Source of the DNA: QZLE01 sp033852135
GTDB taxonomy: Bacteria > Pseudomonadota > Gammaproteobacteria > QZLD01
Direction of reading: 5' to 3'
NCBI GenBank assembly: GCA_033852135.1
Contig: JAWSVB010000013.1
Location: 62,001 to 126,000 of the forward strand
Length of the DNA: 64,000 bases
Part shown: positions 32,890 through 42,191 of the stretch, piece after piece
Layout: the number at the start of each line of letters is the position of its first letter
Numbering within the stretch: the stretch's first letter is position 1
Made by a program: the position numbers and the translations under genes
Notes under the pieces: generated by a model
The model's database searches: none
What the model saw: the letters and a program-made list of their open reading frames with translations, nothing else
What the model was told of the DNA's origin: nothing

Positions 32890-33417
32890 ATGTTAAAGAA
32901 TATGTTATTGCCTTGTTGTGTTTTATTGCTCTTTTTCGGCCAAACAGTTCAGTCTAAAGATTTACAACTTGCATATTATTCAGCCTCACCACAGAAGGCT
33001 GATAAGGTAGTTGTGCAAAAAACTAAGCGCTTATTAACCCTCTATGCTAATGATGAAAAGATACGATCATACCGCATCCATCTTGGTGCTAATCCAATTG
33101 GACACAAGCAAATGGAAGGGGATTCAAAAACACCAGAAGGTGAGTATGTTCTAGACTGGAGAAACCCAAATAGTAGTTATTATCTTTCTCTTCATGTCTC
33201 GTACCCAAACCAACAAGATGTTTTAGATGCTCAAGCACGGGGAGTGTCGGCAGGGAGCAATATCATGATTCATGGGCAGCCAAACTCAATGACATGGCGC
33301 CAATATAAAAAGCTTAAAAAAGACTGGACCGATGGATGTATAGCAGTTTTAAATCATGAGATGCAAGAGATCTGGGAACTGGTGCCAGATGGTACAAAGA
33401 TCATAATCCTTCCTTAA
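32890..33417 (+). CDS. L,D-transpeptidase-like (YkuD, YafK type) secreted protein
   Basis: Signal peptide MLKNMLLPCCVLLLFFGQTV with cleavage near QSK. The mature domain is YkuD-like: VVVQKTKRLLTLYAN, GANPIGHKQMEGDSKTPEGE, then IMIHGQPN and the nucleophile in DWTDGCIAVLN. That Thr-Asp-Gly-Cys form is typical of the YafK (DpaA) subgroup, where the E. coli member cuts the Lpp-peptidoglycan bond rather than forming 3-3 links. 175 residues is shorter than YafK (about 245), so the role may differ. It stands alone after pncB. Confidence 0.85.
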   Translation: MLKNMLLPCCVLLLFFGQTVQSKDLQLAYYSASPQKADKVVVQKTKRLLTLYANDEKIRSYRIHLGANPIGHKQMEGDSKTPEGEYVLDWRNPNSSYYLSLHVSYPNQQDVLDAQARGVSAGSNIMIHGQPNSMTWRQYKKLKKDWTDGCIAVLNHEMQEIWELVPDGTKIIILP

Positions 33418-33619
33418 TTTAGTGTCCTTTCTTGGTATATTTCGTTACCGCTTTAAAAAGCTTTTAGCTTGAAAAGTGATGGTAACTGCAAAGATTGTTT
33501 TGATACCCCCAGGCGATTCCAGATCGACTCATGCCCCATTGATTTGCTATGATATTTAGCGTTATTTCTTTTACCCTTACATAAAGCTGAATAATTAATA
33601 GCTTGTTTAGGAACAATAA

Positions 33620-34696
33620 GTGAAATCGATTTTCTTAAGGAAAAAACTGATATGGGATGCATCCAGTAAAGCTGGTTTGATAAAGCTGTTTTTAATACTA
33701 CTTGTAATACTCTTCATCCATACATCAGCAATGATATATTTTGAAGGGATGATTTTTAGTGATGCACTTTGGTTGACAATGACCTCAGCAACTACAGTAG
33801 GTTATGGAGACCTGTCTGCTCAAACAGCAGGCGGCCGTATTGCAACCGTAATTTTACTGTATCTTGGTGGGATTGCGATATTAGCCCAGGTTGCTGCTAT
33901 GTACTTCGAATATAGATACGAAGTAAGAAGCAGGATGCTCAGAGGTGATTGGAGTTGGAAGATGAAAAATCATATTGTTATTTTAAATTGTACTGATGAA
34001 TTTAACGAAGAGTTCTTTTTAGCCGCCATGCAGCAGCTGCGAAAAAGCAGCTTAGAGCTATCATCAGCCCCAGTTGTTATAGTTGGCAATGCCTATAAAA
34101 ATGGAATCCAAGATTCTCTAAGAAAACTTAATGTAGTAAATGTGTGTAAGTCGATCCACGACAACCTCGCTTTTGAAGCCGCATCGGTTATGGATGCAAA
34201 CACAATTGTGGTTTTAGCAACAACTCCAGATGACCCTGCCTCAGATAGCATCAGTTTTGATGTTATTCATCGTCTGCGTGATATGGGGGTGAAGTCTACA
34301 ATAATATCTGAAGGGGTTAAGCTTGACGGTAAAGATAGATTGCTAGGTGCTGGGGCAGATCATGTAGTTAGACCTGTACGTACATACCCGGAGATGTTGG
34401 TGAGAACTGTTCTTTCACCAGGTTCAGAGCAGATAATCAATGATCTATTTGATAGCTTTGGCGAAGAGTGTGTTCGTTATGACATAGATATTAAGGCAAA
34501 GTGGGTAAACATAATTGTAAAAATGGTGCAGAATGATGTCGGTACCCCAATAGCATATTTAGATAAAAACCAAAATGTAATCTCTAATGCAATACCCTAT
34601 GATGAAGTAGAAGCTTCAGCAATATACGTAATAGTTAGAGAAGGAAACCTTAAAAGCTCTACTGAAATTGCTGATCTATTAAATGGTGTTGAATAG
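33620..34696 (+). CDS. Potassium channel with RCK/TrkA-N domain
   Basis: Two membrane helices flank a pore loop with the K+ filter in TSATTVGYGDLS (residues about 52-63). Residues about 115-240 form a TrkA-N/RCK NAD-binding-like domain (HIVILNCTDEFNEEFFLAAM ... NTIVVLATTPDDPASDS), followed by a C-terminal domain of about 100 residues. The plan equals Kch/MthK-type ligand-gated channels. The start is a GTG at 33620 with AGGA 6 bases upstream. It converges on the hybrid kinase gene with a 21-base gap. Confidence 0.92.
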   Translation: MKSIFLRKKLIWDASSKAGLIKLFLILLVILFIHTSAMIYFEGMIFSDALWLTMTSATTVGYGDLSAQTAGGRIATVILLYLGGIAILAQVAAMYFEYRYEVRSRMLRGDWSWKMKNHIVILNCTDEFNEEFFLAAMQQLRKSSLELSSAPVVIVGNAYKNGIQDSLRKLNVVNVCKSIHDNLAFEAASVMDANTIVVLATTPDDPASDSISFDVIHRLRDMGVKSTIISEGVKLDGKDRLLGAGADHVVRPVRTYPEMLVRTVLSPGSEQIINDLFDSFGEECVRYDIDIKAKWVNIIVKMVQNDVGTPIAYLDKNQNVISNAIPYDEVEASAIYVIVREGNLKSSTEIADLLNGVE

Positions 34697-34717
34697 TTTT
34701 CAAATCATTTAATTTTT

Positions 34718-37700
34718 TTACAAAATGACCTCTAGGTCATGTAATAACTTCTGTATCTGAAAGATATCAAATGAATATGCCGCAGAGCTAAGTTGCTCCG
34801 CCCATGTGGTTAAAGGCTGACATTTATGGTGATTTCCAAGCCTTTTCATCTCTTTAGCAAAACTTTCAATTTCATCAATTGCTAAACGTTCTGGCATTTT
34901 TCTGAGTAAATTATGTTTGTTTTTTAAGATTTCAAATAGTTCTGGGTGTTGTTCTAATATTCCTGTAGTTAGTAACTTTACATCTTCTATAGTTGTTGTT
35001 TTTTCAGCCGTTGTTAATTCTGAATGTGGCAGCACTTTAATTAATTCTAAGATAAGGTCAGTTTTACTAATGGGTTTAATTAAATAGCCATTGCAAATTT
35101 TTTTCATTAACTCTTCATCTTCTTTCATGGCTGAAGCGGTAACGGCAATTATAGGAACCTCGTTAAGTAAACTATTTTTTTTAATAACCTCTATTGCTTC
35201 ATATCCGTTCATCTCAGGCATCTTTATGTCCATAAGAATTAAATTTGGCTGATGTTTTTTTGCTATTTCAATTATCTCTTTGCCATTTTCTGCTTGCAGA
35301 ATATCAAAGTCATAATCACCTAAAAAGTTGATCAGCAGTTCACGGTTATAATCAATATCATCGGCTATTAGGATGGTGCTTCTTTTAAATTTGATAGAAT
35401 CGAAATCTAATAGCTTTCTTTGGTGTATTGTGGCGATTTTAGAATATTCAACTTCTACACCCTTTATGATGATGTTAAAGGTGCTACCTTTTCCGACCTG
35501 GCTTTTAATAGAGATCTCACCATTCATCATCTCAATAAGTTTTTTTGTGATGGCTAATCCCAATCCTGTGCCTCCAAACTTGCTAAAATCTTGCTCCTTA
35601 ACCTGAGAAAACGCCTCAAATATTGATTTTTGCTGGTTAGCAGGTATTCCAACCCCCGTGTCTTCTACAGAAAAAATCAAATCAACTATTTTTTGTTGTT
35701 TGTTCTTTTGGTGTTTGTATTTAACTGCAAGTTTAATGTATCCAGAGTCAGTAAATTTTATAGAATTTCCAATAAGGTTTATTAGTATTTGCCGTAGCCG
35801 TGTTTCATCTAAAATCAAAGTGCCTGGAAAATCTTCTGGAATATCGATAATTAAATTTAAACCTTTATCTTTAATTTTAAGGCCGAAAATTGTCTCCATC
35901 TCATAAAAAAGTGTTTTAGTAGAAATTTTAGAATATTGCAGTTCAAATTTACCCGATTCAATTTTAGAAAGATCTAAAATATCATTTATTAAAGTTAATA
36001 ATGATTCTCCGCTAGAACTGATATTTTCTAGATATTCAGATGATTTAAGATCAGAATTTTTCCCCTTTAATACTTCTGAAAAACCAAGTATTGAATTCAT
36101 TGGGGTGCGAATTTCATGGCTCATATTAGCTAGAAATTCGCTTTTTGCTTGATTAGCTGACTCCGCTGCTTGTTTTGCGCTTATCAAATCTTCCTCAATT
36201 TGAATTCGTATCTTAACTTCGTTAGCAAGTTTGCGGTTCCAATAGATAAAAATAGTAAACAGCAGAGCCATAACTATCAGGATTTTCCATATTAGTGAGT
36301 AGTCGAAGCCAAGTTCATATTTCACCGTTAGCCACGAATTTTGAATTTCATGGTGCTTGTCTGCTGGAGTAGCATTAAGAGCTTTTTGTAATATTGACTG
36401 TAGGATAGGCCAATCTGCTCTTACTCCAAAACTTTGGGCGAATTCATAGGGGGTATCGCCTGCAATTTTGATATCTGCTATTTTTGCCTGCCCCATGTAA
36501 TATCCAGCTGTAACTTGGTTTCCAACAAAGGCATATACTTCACCTTGTTGTAGCATCTTTAGTGCATCAACTGTATCTTTTGCAAGAGCTAATTTAATAT
36601 TTGGGTAGTCGTGTGTTAGCCAATCTTGCGTTGCATACCCTGCAATAACAGCAACTTTTTTACCTTCTAATACACTTAAATTCTGGATGAAATTTACCTG
36701 TTGTCGGGTAAATACCTTTACTGGGATTTTGAGGTAAGGGTCTGTAAATTTAAGATATTCGCTTCGTTCAGGTGTTTCAGCAACACAAGAGAACATATCT
36801 ATATCGCGATTTTTTACATGTTCAATGAGTTCCTGCCAATTATGTCCTTTGGAAATTACAAATTTAACACCAAGTCGTTTTTCAAAGGTTTTTAAATATT
36901 CAATCGCAACACCATGAAACTCCCCTTTATCATCTTGAAATTCAATTGGTGCCCATGCTGAGTCACTTGCTACCTTGATAACAGGGTGCTCATTAAGCCA
37001 TTTATGCTCTTCAGATGTTAGCTGTATTGTTTTCTGTGCTTCGATTTGTGTCCATTTAGTATTAATAGCGTTAATTTTGTTGGGTCCAATTTGAGCCAAA
37101 GCTTTATTAAGAATGCTGACAAGTTCTGGCCACTCTGGTTTTACAATGATTACTACGCTGTCTTCCTCTAAGGAGTTAAAATGTACAGGCTGAATTCCAA
37201 CCAGAGTGTGTTTTCCAATTAAATAATTGTGGTAGCTGGGGGCGTAAGCAGCATCAACCTTACCCTCTATGAGCATTTTAAACATTGTAAGGGGCGTAGT
37301 GGTTTTATAGAGCTCAATTTTCCCTTCGTATTGTTTTAATATTTTCTCAACAATATAACTACCTTTCAGTGTCGCAACCTTTTTCCCAATAAGATCTTTT
37401 TCATCTTTTATTTTATAAGGGGCATTGTTTCTAGCAAAAATGGCTGGTGTTACATTAGATATGGGGGTTGTATGAATAAACTGCATAGATTCTGCTAAGT
37501 CAGAAGTAGCAGCTAATAAGCCATCAATCTTTCCTTCTTTTGCTTTTTGGATTGTTGAAGGCCATTCATCCAATTCAATGTTAACTTTTAAGCCAGTTAG
37601 GGCTTGTAACTCATCATAGATATCAATCAGAAGCCCAGAAAGGGTTCCATCCCCATTGCGGATCACAGCAGGTTCATTCTCAAAATTGAATCCAAGAGTT

Positions 37701-38638
37701 ATTTCAGGGTGAGTTATCAACCATGATTGTTCTTTAGCTGATAGCTGTATTTTTTCTTTTTCTACAATTTGGGTCCATCTTGCACTTATGGCGTTGATTT
37801 TAGCCCGCCCCATTTTATTTAAAGCCTTATTTAGAATGCTGACAAGTTCTGGCCACTCGGGTTTTATACTTGTAACGGCCCTGGCTTCAACTGGAGAGGT
37901 GAAATATGATGGCTTAATACCAAGGAGCGCATGTTTTCCTATTAGATAATTATGGTAACTAAGGCCATAAGCAGCATCAACCTTACCTTCAAGGAGCATT
38001 GTAAGCATTTTAAGTGCACTATCAGTTTCGATTATTTCAATTTTTTCTTTATAAGGTTTTAAAGCTCTATTAACTATGAAATTGCCTTTAATAACTGAAA
38101 CCTTTTTTCCAATAAGATCTTTATCGCTATTAACTATAAATTGAGCATTGTTTTTGGTGAATACTGTAGGGGAGCCACTAGCAAAGGGAATTGTGTGATT
38201 AAAATTTAAGAACTTAGCTAAGGAATAAGTAGAAACTAGTAAACCATCAATTTTTCCTTCTTTTGCTTTTTTGATTGTTGAAGACCAGGTATCAATCTCC
38301 ATATTTACTTTTATGCCCGTTATATCCTGTATCTCATCATATAAATCGATAATAATTCCTGAAAGCTTCCCATCTTCGCTAGCAATAAGCATGGGTTCAA
38401 ATTCAGGGCTAAATCCAAGTGTTATCTCAGGGTGAGCTTTCAGCCAGGCTTTTTCTTCATTAGTTAATTGCAGCTCATGCTTATTAGTGGAAGCTGGATT
38501 ACGGTTAACGCTCTCAATAGTTTTGTTATGGTCAGTTGATGATGGGCTAAAATTATTGTCTGCACATACTCCTGTTGCACTTTTTAAAATAAGTGCAAGA
38601 AAAATAGCCAGTAATGTAGCGAAACTCATGTTTTTCAT
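34718..38638 (-). CDS. Hybrid sensor kinase with three tandem SBP_bac_3 sensors (EvgS/BvgS-like)
   Basis: The 1306-residue protein has a signal peptide (MKNMSFATLLAIFLALILKS), three periplasmic SBP_bac_3 domains (about 60-290, 305-540 and 555-780), a membrane helix (about 780-800), HisKA with His841 in NMSHEIRTP, HATPase (DTGVGIPANQ, GTGLGLAI), and a receiver with Asp1137 in LMDIKMPEMNG. The last ~90 residues are helical but show no clear HPt histidine. Domains 1 and 2 are close copies (both read EGKVDAAYxxSYHNYLIGKH and KPEWPELVSILNKAL), a recent duplication; domain 3 is distinct. BvgS and EvgS have two such sensors. No cognate response regulator is adjacent. Confidence 0.93.
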   Translation of the reverse strand: MKNMSFATLLAIFLALILKSATGVCADNNFSPSSTDHNKTIESVNRNPASTNKHELQLTNEEKAWLKAHPEITLGFSPEFEPMLIASEDGKLSGIIIDLYDEIQDITGIKVNMEIDTWSSTIKKAKEGKIDGLLVSTYSLAKFLNFNHTIPFASGSPTVFTKNNAQFIVNSDKDLIGKKVSVIKGNFIVNRALKPYKEKIEIIETDSALKMLTMLLEGKVDAAYGLSYHNYLIGKHALLGIKPSYFTSPVEARAVTSIKPEWPELVSILNKALNKMGRAKINAISARWTQIVEKEKIQLSAKEQSWLITHPEITLGFNFENEPAVIRNGDGTLSGLLIDIYDELQALTGLKVNIELDEWPSTIQKAKEGKIDGLLAATSDLAESMQFIHTTPISNVTPAIFARNNAPYKIKDEKDLIGKKVATLKGSYIVEKILKQYEGKIELYKTTTPLTMFKMLIEGKVDAAYAPSYHNYLIGKHTLVGIQPVHFNSLEEDSVVIIVKPEWPELVSILNKALAQIGPNKINAINTKWTQIEAQKTIQLTSEEHKWLNEHPVIKVASDSAWAPIEFQDDKGEFHGVAIEYLKTFEKRLGVKFVISKGHNWQELIEHVKNRDIDMFSCVAETPERSEYLKFTDPYLKIPVKVFTRQQVNFIQNLSVLEGKKVAVIAGYATQDWLTHDYPNIKLALAKDTVDALKMLQQGEVYAFVGNQVTAGYYMGQAKIADIKIAGDTPYEFAQSFGVRADWPILQSILQKALNATPADKHHEIQNSWLTVKYELGFDYSLIWKILIVMALLFTIFIYWNRKLANEVKIRIQIEEDLISAKQAAESANQAKSEFLANMSHEIRTPMNSILGFSEVLKGKNSDLKSSEYLENISSSGESLLTLINDILDLSKIESGKFELQYSKISTKTLFYEMETIFGLKIKDKGLNLIIDIPEDFPGTLILDETRLRQILINLIGNSIKFTDSGYIKLAVKYKHQKNKQQKIVDLIFSVEDTGVGIPANQQKSIFEAFSQVKEQDFSKFGGTGLGLAITKKLIEMMNGEISIKSQVGKGSTFNIIIKGVEVEYSKIATIHQRKLLDFDSIKFKRSTILIADDIDYNRELLINFLGDYDFDILQAENGKEIIEIAKKHQPNLILMDIKMPEMNGYEAIEVIKKNSLLNEVPIIAVTASAMKEDEELMKKICNGYLIKPISKTDLILELIKVLPHSELTTAEKTTTIEDVKLLTTGILEQHPELFEILKNKHNLLRKMPERLAIDEIESFAKEMKRLGNHHKCQPLTTWAEQLSSAAYSFDIFQIQKLLHDLEVIL

Positions 38639-38935
38639 GGCTTGTCTGTGTTTACTACCTATAGTGAAATATCTTTATGATTTTATGAGAAAATCCCCCT
38701 TGTACTATTAAATAATAATGTAGCCAATAGTGGTTTTCCAGTCGTTATACCAATCTGAACGATTTTGTGTCTAAACTGTGTAGTTATGCATGTTTTAGTT
38801 GTTAAGTATATTGATAGATCAAACAGGGTATAGGTATCTATTCAGGGAAGCTCATGATGTTGTTTTGTGGAATTATAATTATCTATCTTTTTTATTTATG
38901 ATAACTTGTGATTTTAGGTTGAATTTGGATGTTTG

Positions 38936-40291
38936 CTAAAGATTGTCACCTAGAGTTATTACTTTTGTCACCTCACACTCAAGTGTGCCATCTGAAACTT
39001 TAGCTGTGATAACGTCGCCAGTGTTAACTTGGGATGTCGATGTAACCACATGTTTATCTGTTGATTCCAGAACAGAGTAACCCCTAGAGATGGTTTGCAA
39101 TGGGCTAACTGCATTTAGATTGCGAGCAAGGGATTCTATTTTTTGTTGTTTGAATTCAATGTTGTTTTTAATGCTGTTTTCTAGCCGTGCCTGTATTGTT
39201 TCAACTTTGGTTTGTAGATTGGCAATTTTGATACTAGGTGAGTTGTTTTTTACTTTCTCTTCAGCAAGGGCCACAGATTGCTGGTAGTTGCTGATTCTGA
39301 TGTTTATCATATGCTCGAGCTTTTGTTTTATATGCTCTATATGTCTTTTATTATTCTCAATTTTATTCGATGGTTTTTGTTGTTCCAGTTTTTGTGCGGC
39401 AAGGTTTAATTTTGACTCAAAGTTTTTTAGGTTTGCTGTGACTAACTGTTTAGCCTTTAATTCAAGTTTATCAACCTTATATGCCAGCTCATTTATATCT
39501 GGTGTAACCAATTCTGCAGCTGCAGAAGGTGTTGGGGCGCGTAGGTCGGCTACAAAATCACAGATGGTAAAGTCTATCTCATGGCCAACACCGCTAACGA
39601 TAGGTGTTTGGCAGCTAAAGATTTTTCTGGCAACTATCTCTTCATTAAAACACCAAAGATCTTCTATTGATCCGCCGCCGCGAGTAAGTAATAAAAGGTC
39701 AGATTTTTTATCGGCATCAGCTTTTTCTAGCGCCTTGCATATTTCAGCAGCGGCTGTCTCTCCCTGCACTAAAGTAGGATAAATGAATACCTTAGCTAGT
39801 GGGTATCTACGCTTTAGTACGCTTAGGATGTCCCTAATAGCAGCGCCAGTAGGGGAAGTGATTATTCCAATTGATTCTGGGTATGCTGGGATGGCTTTTT
39901 TTCTATCGGCAGAGAAAAGCCCTTCGGACTCTAAGTTACGTTTTAGCTGTTCGAACTTTTTATGTAGGTCACCCAGCCCAGCTTCCTGCATCTGCTCTGC
40001 AATAAGTTGAAACTCTCCGCGTCCTTCAAACAGACTAACACGAGCTTGAATCATTACCTTTTGCCCATTTCTTGGTCTGAACTTTATCCGCATATTTCGG
40101 TTGCGGAACATGGCGCAGCGTACCTGAGCTTTTTCATCTTTTAAGGAAAAATATATATGGCCAGATCCTGGTTGGGCCAGGTTGCTAATTTCCCCTTCAA
40201 CCCAGATTAGAGGGAAAGAAGATTCAAGCAAGTATTTGGCTTCTTTGTTTAACTGTGTGACGGATAATATATTGTTGCTTTGCTGCTGCAT
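38936..40291 (-). CDS. xseA: Exodeoxyribonuclease VII large subunit (XseA)
   Basis: The 451-residue product has the OB-fold N-domain (FPLIWVEGEISNLAQPGSGH, FSLKDEKAQVRCAMFRNRN), the catalytic region GIITSPTGAAIRDILSVLKR and LLLTRGGGSIEDLWCFNEE, VSGVGHEIDFTICDFVADLR with APTPSAAAE, and a long coiled-coil C-half. With XseB it degrades single-stranded DNA from both ends. xseB is not adjacent. It is transcribed alone, leftward. Confidence 0.96.
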   Translation of the reverse strand: MQQQSNNILSVTQLNKEAKYLLESSFPLIWVEGEISNLAQPGSGHIYFSLKDEKAQVRCAMFRNRNMRIKFRPRNGQKVMIQARVSLFEGRGEFQLIAEQMQEAGLGDLHKKFEQLKRNLESEGLFSADRKKAIPAYPESIGIITSPTGAAIRDILSVLKRRYPLAKVFIYPTLVQGETAAAEICKALEKADADKKSDLLLLTRGGGSIEDLWCFNEEIVARKIFSCQTPIVSGVGHEIDFTICDFVADLRAPTPSAAAELVTPDINELAYKVDKLELKAKQLVTANLKNFESKLNLAAQKLEQQKPSNKIENNKRHIEHIKQKLEHMINIRISNYQQSVALAEEKVKNNSPSIKIANLQTKVETIQARLENSIKNNIEFKQQKIESLARNLNAVSPLQTISRGYSVLESTDKHVVTSTSQVNTGDVITAKVSDGTLECEVTKVITLGDNL

Positions 40292-40436
40292 AATTGATCT
40301 TACAAGGGGTAGTAGGTAATAGGTTAAGGATAACTGTTCGTAGTAAACTTGTCGAAGTACTTATCGCATATGAAGCTGAAAGTTAGCCTAATCAAAGCAG
40401 TAAAAATACTAGATGAAAAATGAACGCAATAAAAAA

Positions 40437-40456
40437 AGCGAGGGCTTAGCCTCGCT
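40437..40456 (-). terminator. Intrinsic terminator after the substrate-binding protein gene
   Basis: AGCGAGG and CCTCGCT form the stem with a six-base loop; on the leftward strand it is followed by seven T. It ends transcripts of the gene 40485-41759. The right flank TTTT makes it partly bidirectional. Confidence 0.8.
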
Positions 40457-40484
40457 TTTGATTCTATCTTAGAAATAGATGAGT

Positions 40485-41759
40485 TTATTTGGCGTATTTA
40501 CACTCAGTTTCAGATATAGGCTTGAACGCTTCGTTGCCAGGAATTGTTCTAACCTTTTTGAAGTAGTCCCAAGCTTCAGTTGATTCTTTAGGAGACTTTA
40601 CTTCAAGTAGATACATGTCATGTACCACGCGGCCATCTTTACGAATAATTGCATTTCTTGCAAAAGGATCTTTCTCACTAATTGGTAATGCTCTCATCTT
40701 ATTAGCTACAACTACACCTTTATCATGTCCAGATGCTTGTACCGCTCTTAAGTAATGTAGTGTTGCAGAGTACATTGCTGCTTGGGCAGCACTTGGTACC
40801 GCGCCATGTCTTGAGATAAAGCGTTTAGTAAAATCTCTAGTTTTGGCATCAAAGTTCCAGTAGAAAGGGGATACAAATTGAAGGTCACGACTTGTATACA
40901 AACCAAGTTTACGGATGTCTTGTAAAAGGGTAAGCAAACTAACAATAGTCCCACCTTTTTCAAAAATTCCTGATTCACGCACTTGGCGGATAGAAGCGAT
41001 AGCTTCAGCACCAGCGTTAGCAATGGCGATTACATTGGCTCCAGAATTTCTTGCTTCTTCAATGGCAGGGAAAAAGTTAGTAGCGCCGTATCCATAAGGA
41101 AACATGCTTTTACCAACTACTCGACCACCATTAACCTTAATAACAGGCTTAGAGTTCTTAACAGCATCTTCACCAAACGGACCTTTAAGGCCGATGAAAT
41201 ACCATTTGTCTCTTTTGTTATCTTCAGCAATTACTTTGCCTAATCCTTTGGCTAGCGCGTAACTGTCAAATGACCAGTGAAAACCAGTTTCACTACAGTT
41301 TTTACCAGTTAGAGTTGTTGAGCCTGCACCAACAACTAAAGTAACTATCCCTTTGTCTCTGGCGTAGAGTTGAGTTGGTATTGCAATGGTTGACCCTGAT
41401 AGCTCTGAAATAGCATCGATGTTGTGCTCAGATTCCAGGTTTTTAGCTATCCCTTCAGCAACAACTTTGTAATCAACTTTGCTTTTGCCTGTATTCTGCT
41501 TGTGAATGGCTATCTCTTTGGTGTAGTCAACCATGATAAGTTTGACTGGAGCACCATTTACGCTCCCACCCATATCATTTACAGCCATTTGTGAAGCGAT
41601 AAAAGCTCCCTGCCCAACAGAGTCAGACCAGCCACCTGTAGCATCTGTAACAACCCCAATATTAATTGAGTTGTCGGAAATTTCTGCAGATGCATTGGCT
41701 GCGAACCCAATAGATCCAGCTATTACAGATACTGCAGTAAATATATTTCTAAACTTCAT
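40485..41759 (-). CDS. Branched-chain amino acid-type ABC substrate-binding protein
   Basis: Signal peptide MKFRNIFTAVSVIAGSIGFA with cleavage near ANASA, then a Peripla_BP_6 domain: NSINIGVVTDATGGWSDSVG, IASQMAVNDMGGSVNGAPVK, a Ser/Thr ligand region SELSGSTIAIPTQLYARDKG, and C-terminal lobe ending ETECKYAK. GGGAGA lies upstream of the start. It resembles LivK-type binding proteins for amides or amino acids. No permease or ATPase gene is beside it, so the importer components are elsewhere or it serves as an orphan sensor. Confidence 0.88.
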   Translation of the reverse strand: MKFRNIFTAVSVIAGSIGFAANASAEISDNSINIGVVTDATGGWSDSVGQGAFIASQMAVNDMGGSVNGAPVKLIMVDYTKEIAIHKQNTGKSKVDYKVVAEGIAKNLESEHNIDAISELSGSTIAIPTQLYARDKGIVTLVVGAGSTTLTGKNCSETGFHWSFDSYALAKGLGKVIAEDNKRDKWYFIGLKGPFGEDAVKNSKPVIKVNGGRVVGKSMFPYGYGATNFFPAIEEARNSGANVIAIANAGAEAIASIRQVRESGIFEKGGTIVSLLTLLQDIRKLGLYTSRDLQFVSPFYWNFDAKTRDFTKRFISRHGAVPSAAQAAMYSATLHYLRAVQASGHDKGVVVANKMRALPISEKDPFARNAIIRKDGRVVHDMYLLEVKSPKESTEAWDYFKKVRTIPGNEAFKPISETECKYAK

Positions 41760-42191
41760 TTTTTTCTCCCGTCATTGGTTCGGAGGGATAAATTAAATTT
41801 TATGACAATGGAATCATTAATAACCTACTTACAACCCTAGTCACTGCTGCCTTTATTTTTTGTTATCGATCACAAGTAAGAATAAAGGTTTGTTCGAGTT
41901 TTGTCCTGAAAAAGTTGTTCAGGTATGTTCATTAACATTTTAATTAATAATAATGTTTTTGTTCTGATATTTTTTAATCCTACATTTAAAATTTATACGA
42001 TTCTCATGAATAAGTTAACTTACAACTGTGAGCTGGTTCACAAAAGGTATTATTTTAGCTTGGGAAGTATTAATTTTGTTACATTAATATTAAAAATTAC
42101 CTCAAGTGCACATTCTCTATGGACGTAAAGTTATCAGCAATTTATAATGCTTGGTTAATTTTAACTTATTTACCTTTACCGGATTAAGCCT
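41760..42191. other. Divergent intergenic region upstream of guaB, 432 bases
   Basis: Very AT-rich, with no gene that I can support; short frames here lack ribosome sites. It must hold the leftward promoter of the binding-protein gene and the rightward guaB promoter. I saw no PurR-like operator or riboswitch by eye. Confidence 0.4.

Noticed and set aside
39090..40010. Three rightward frames opposite xseA
   Set aside because: Antisense to a clear XseA coding region; composition is that of a mirror frame.
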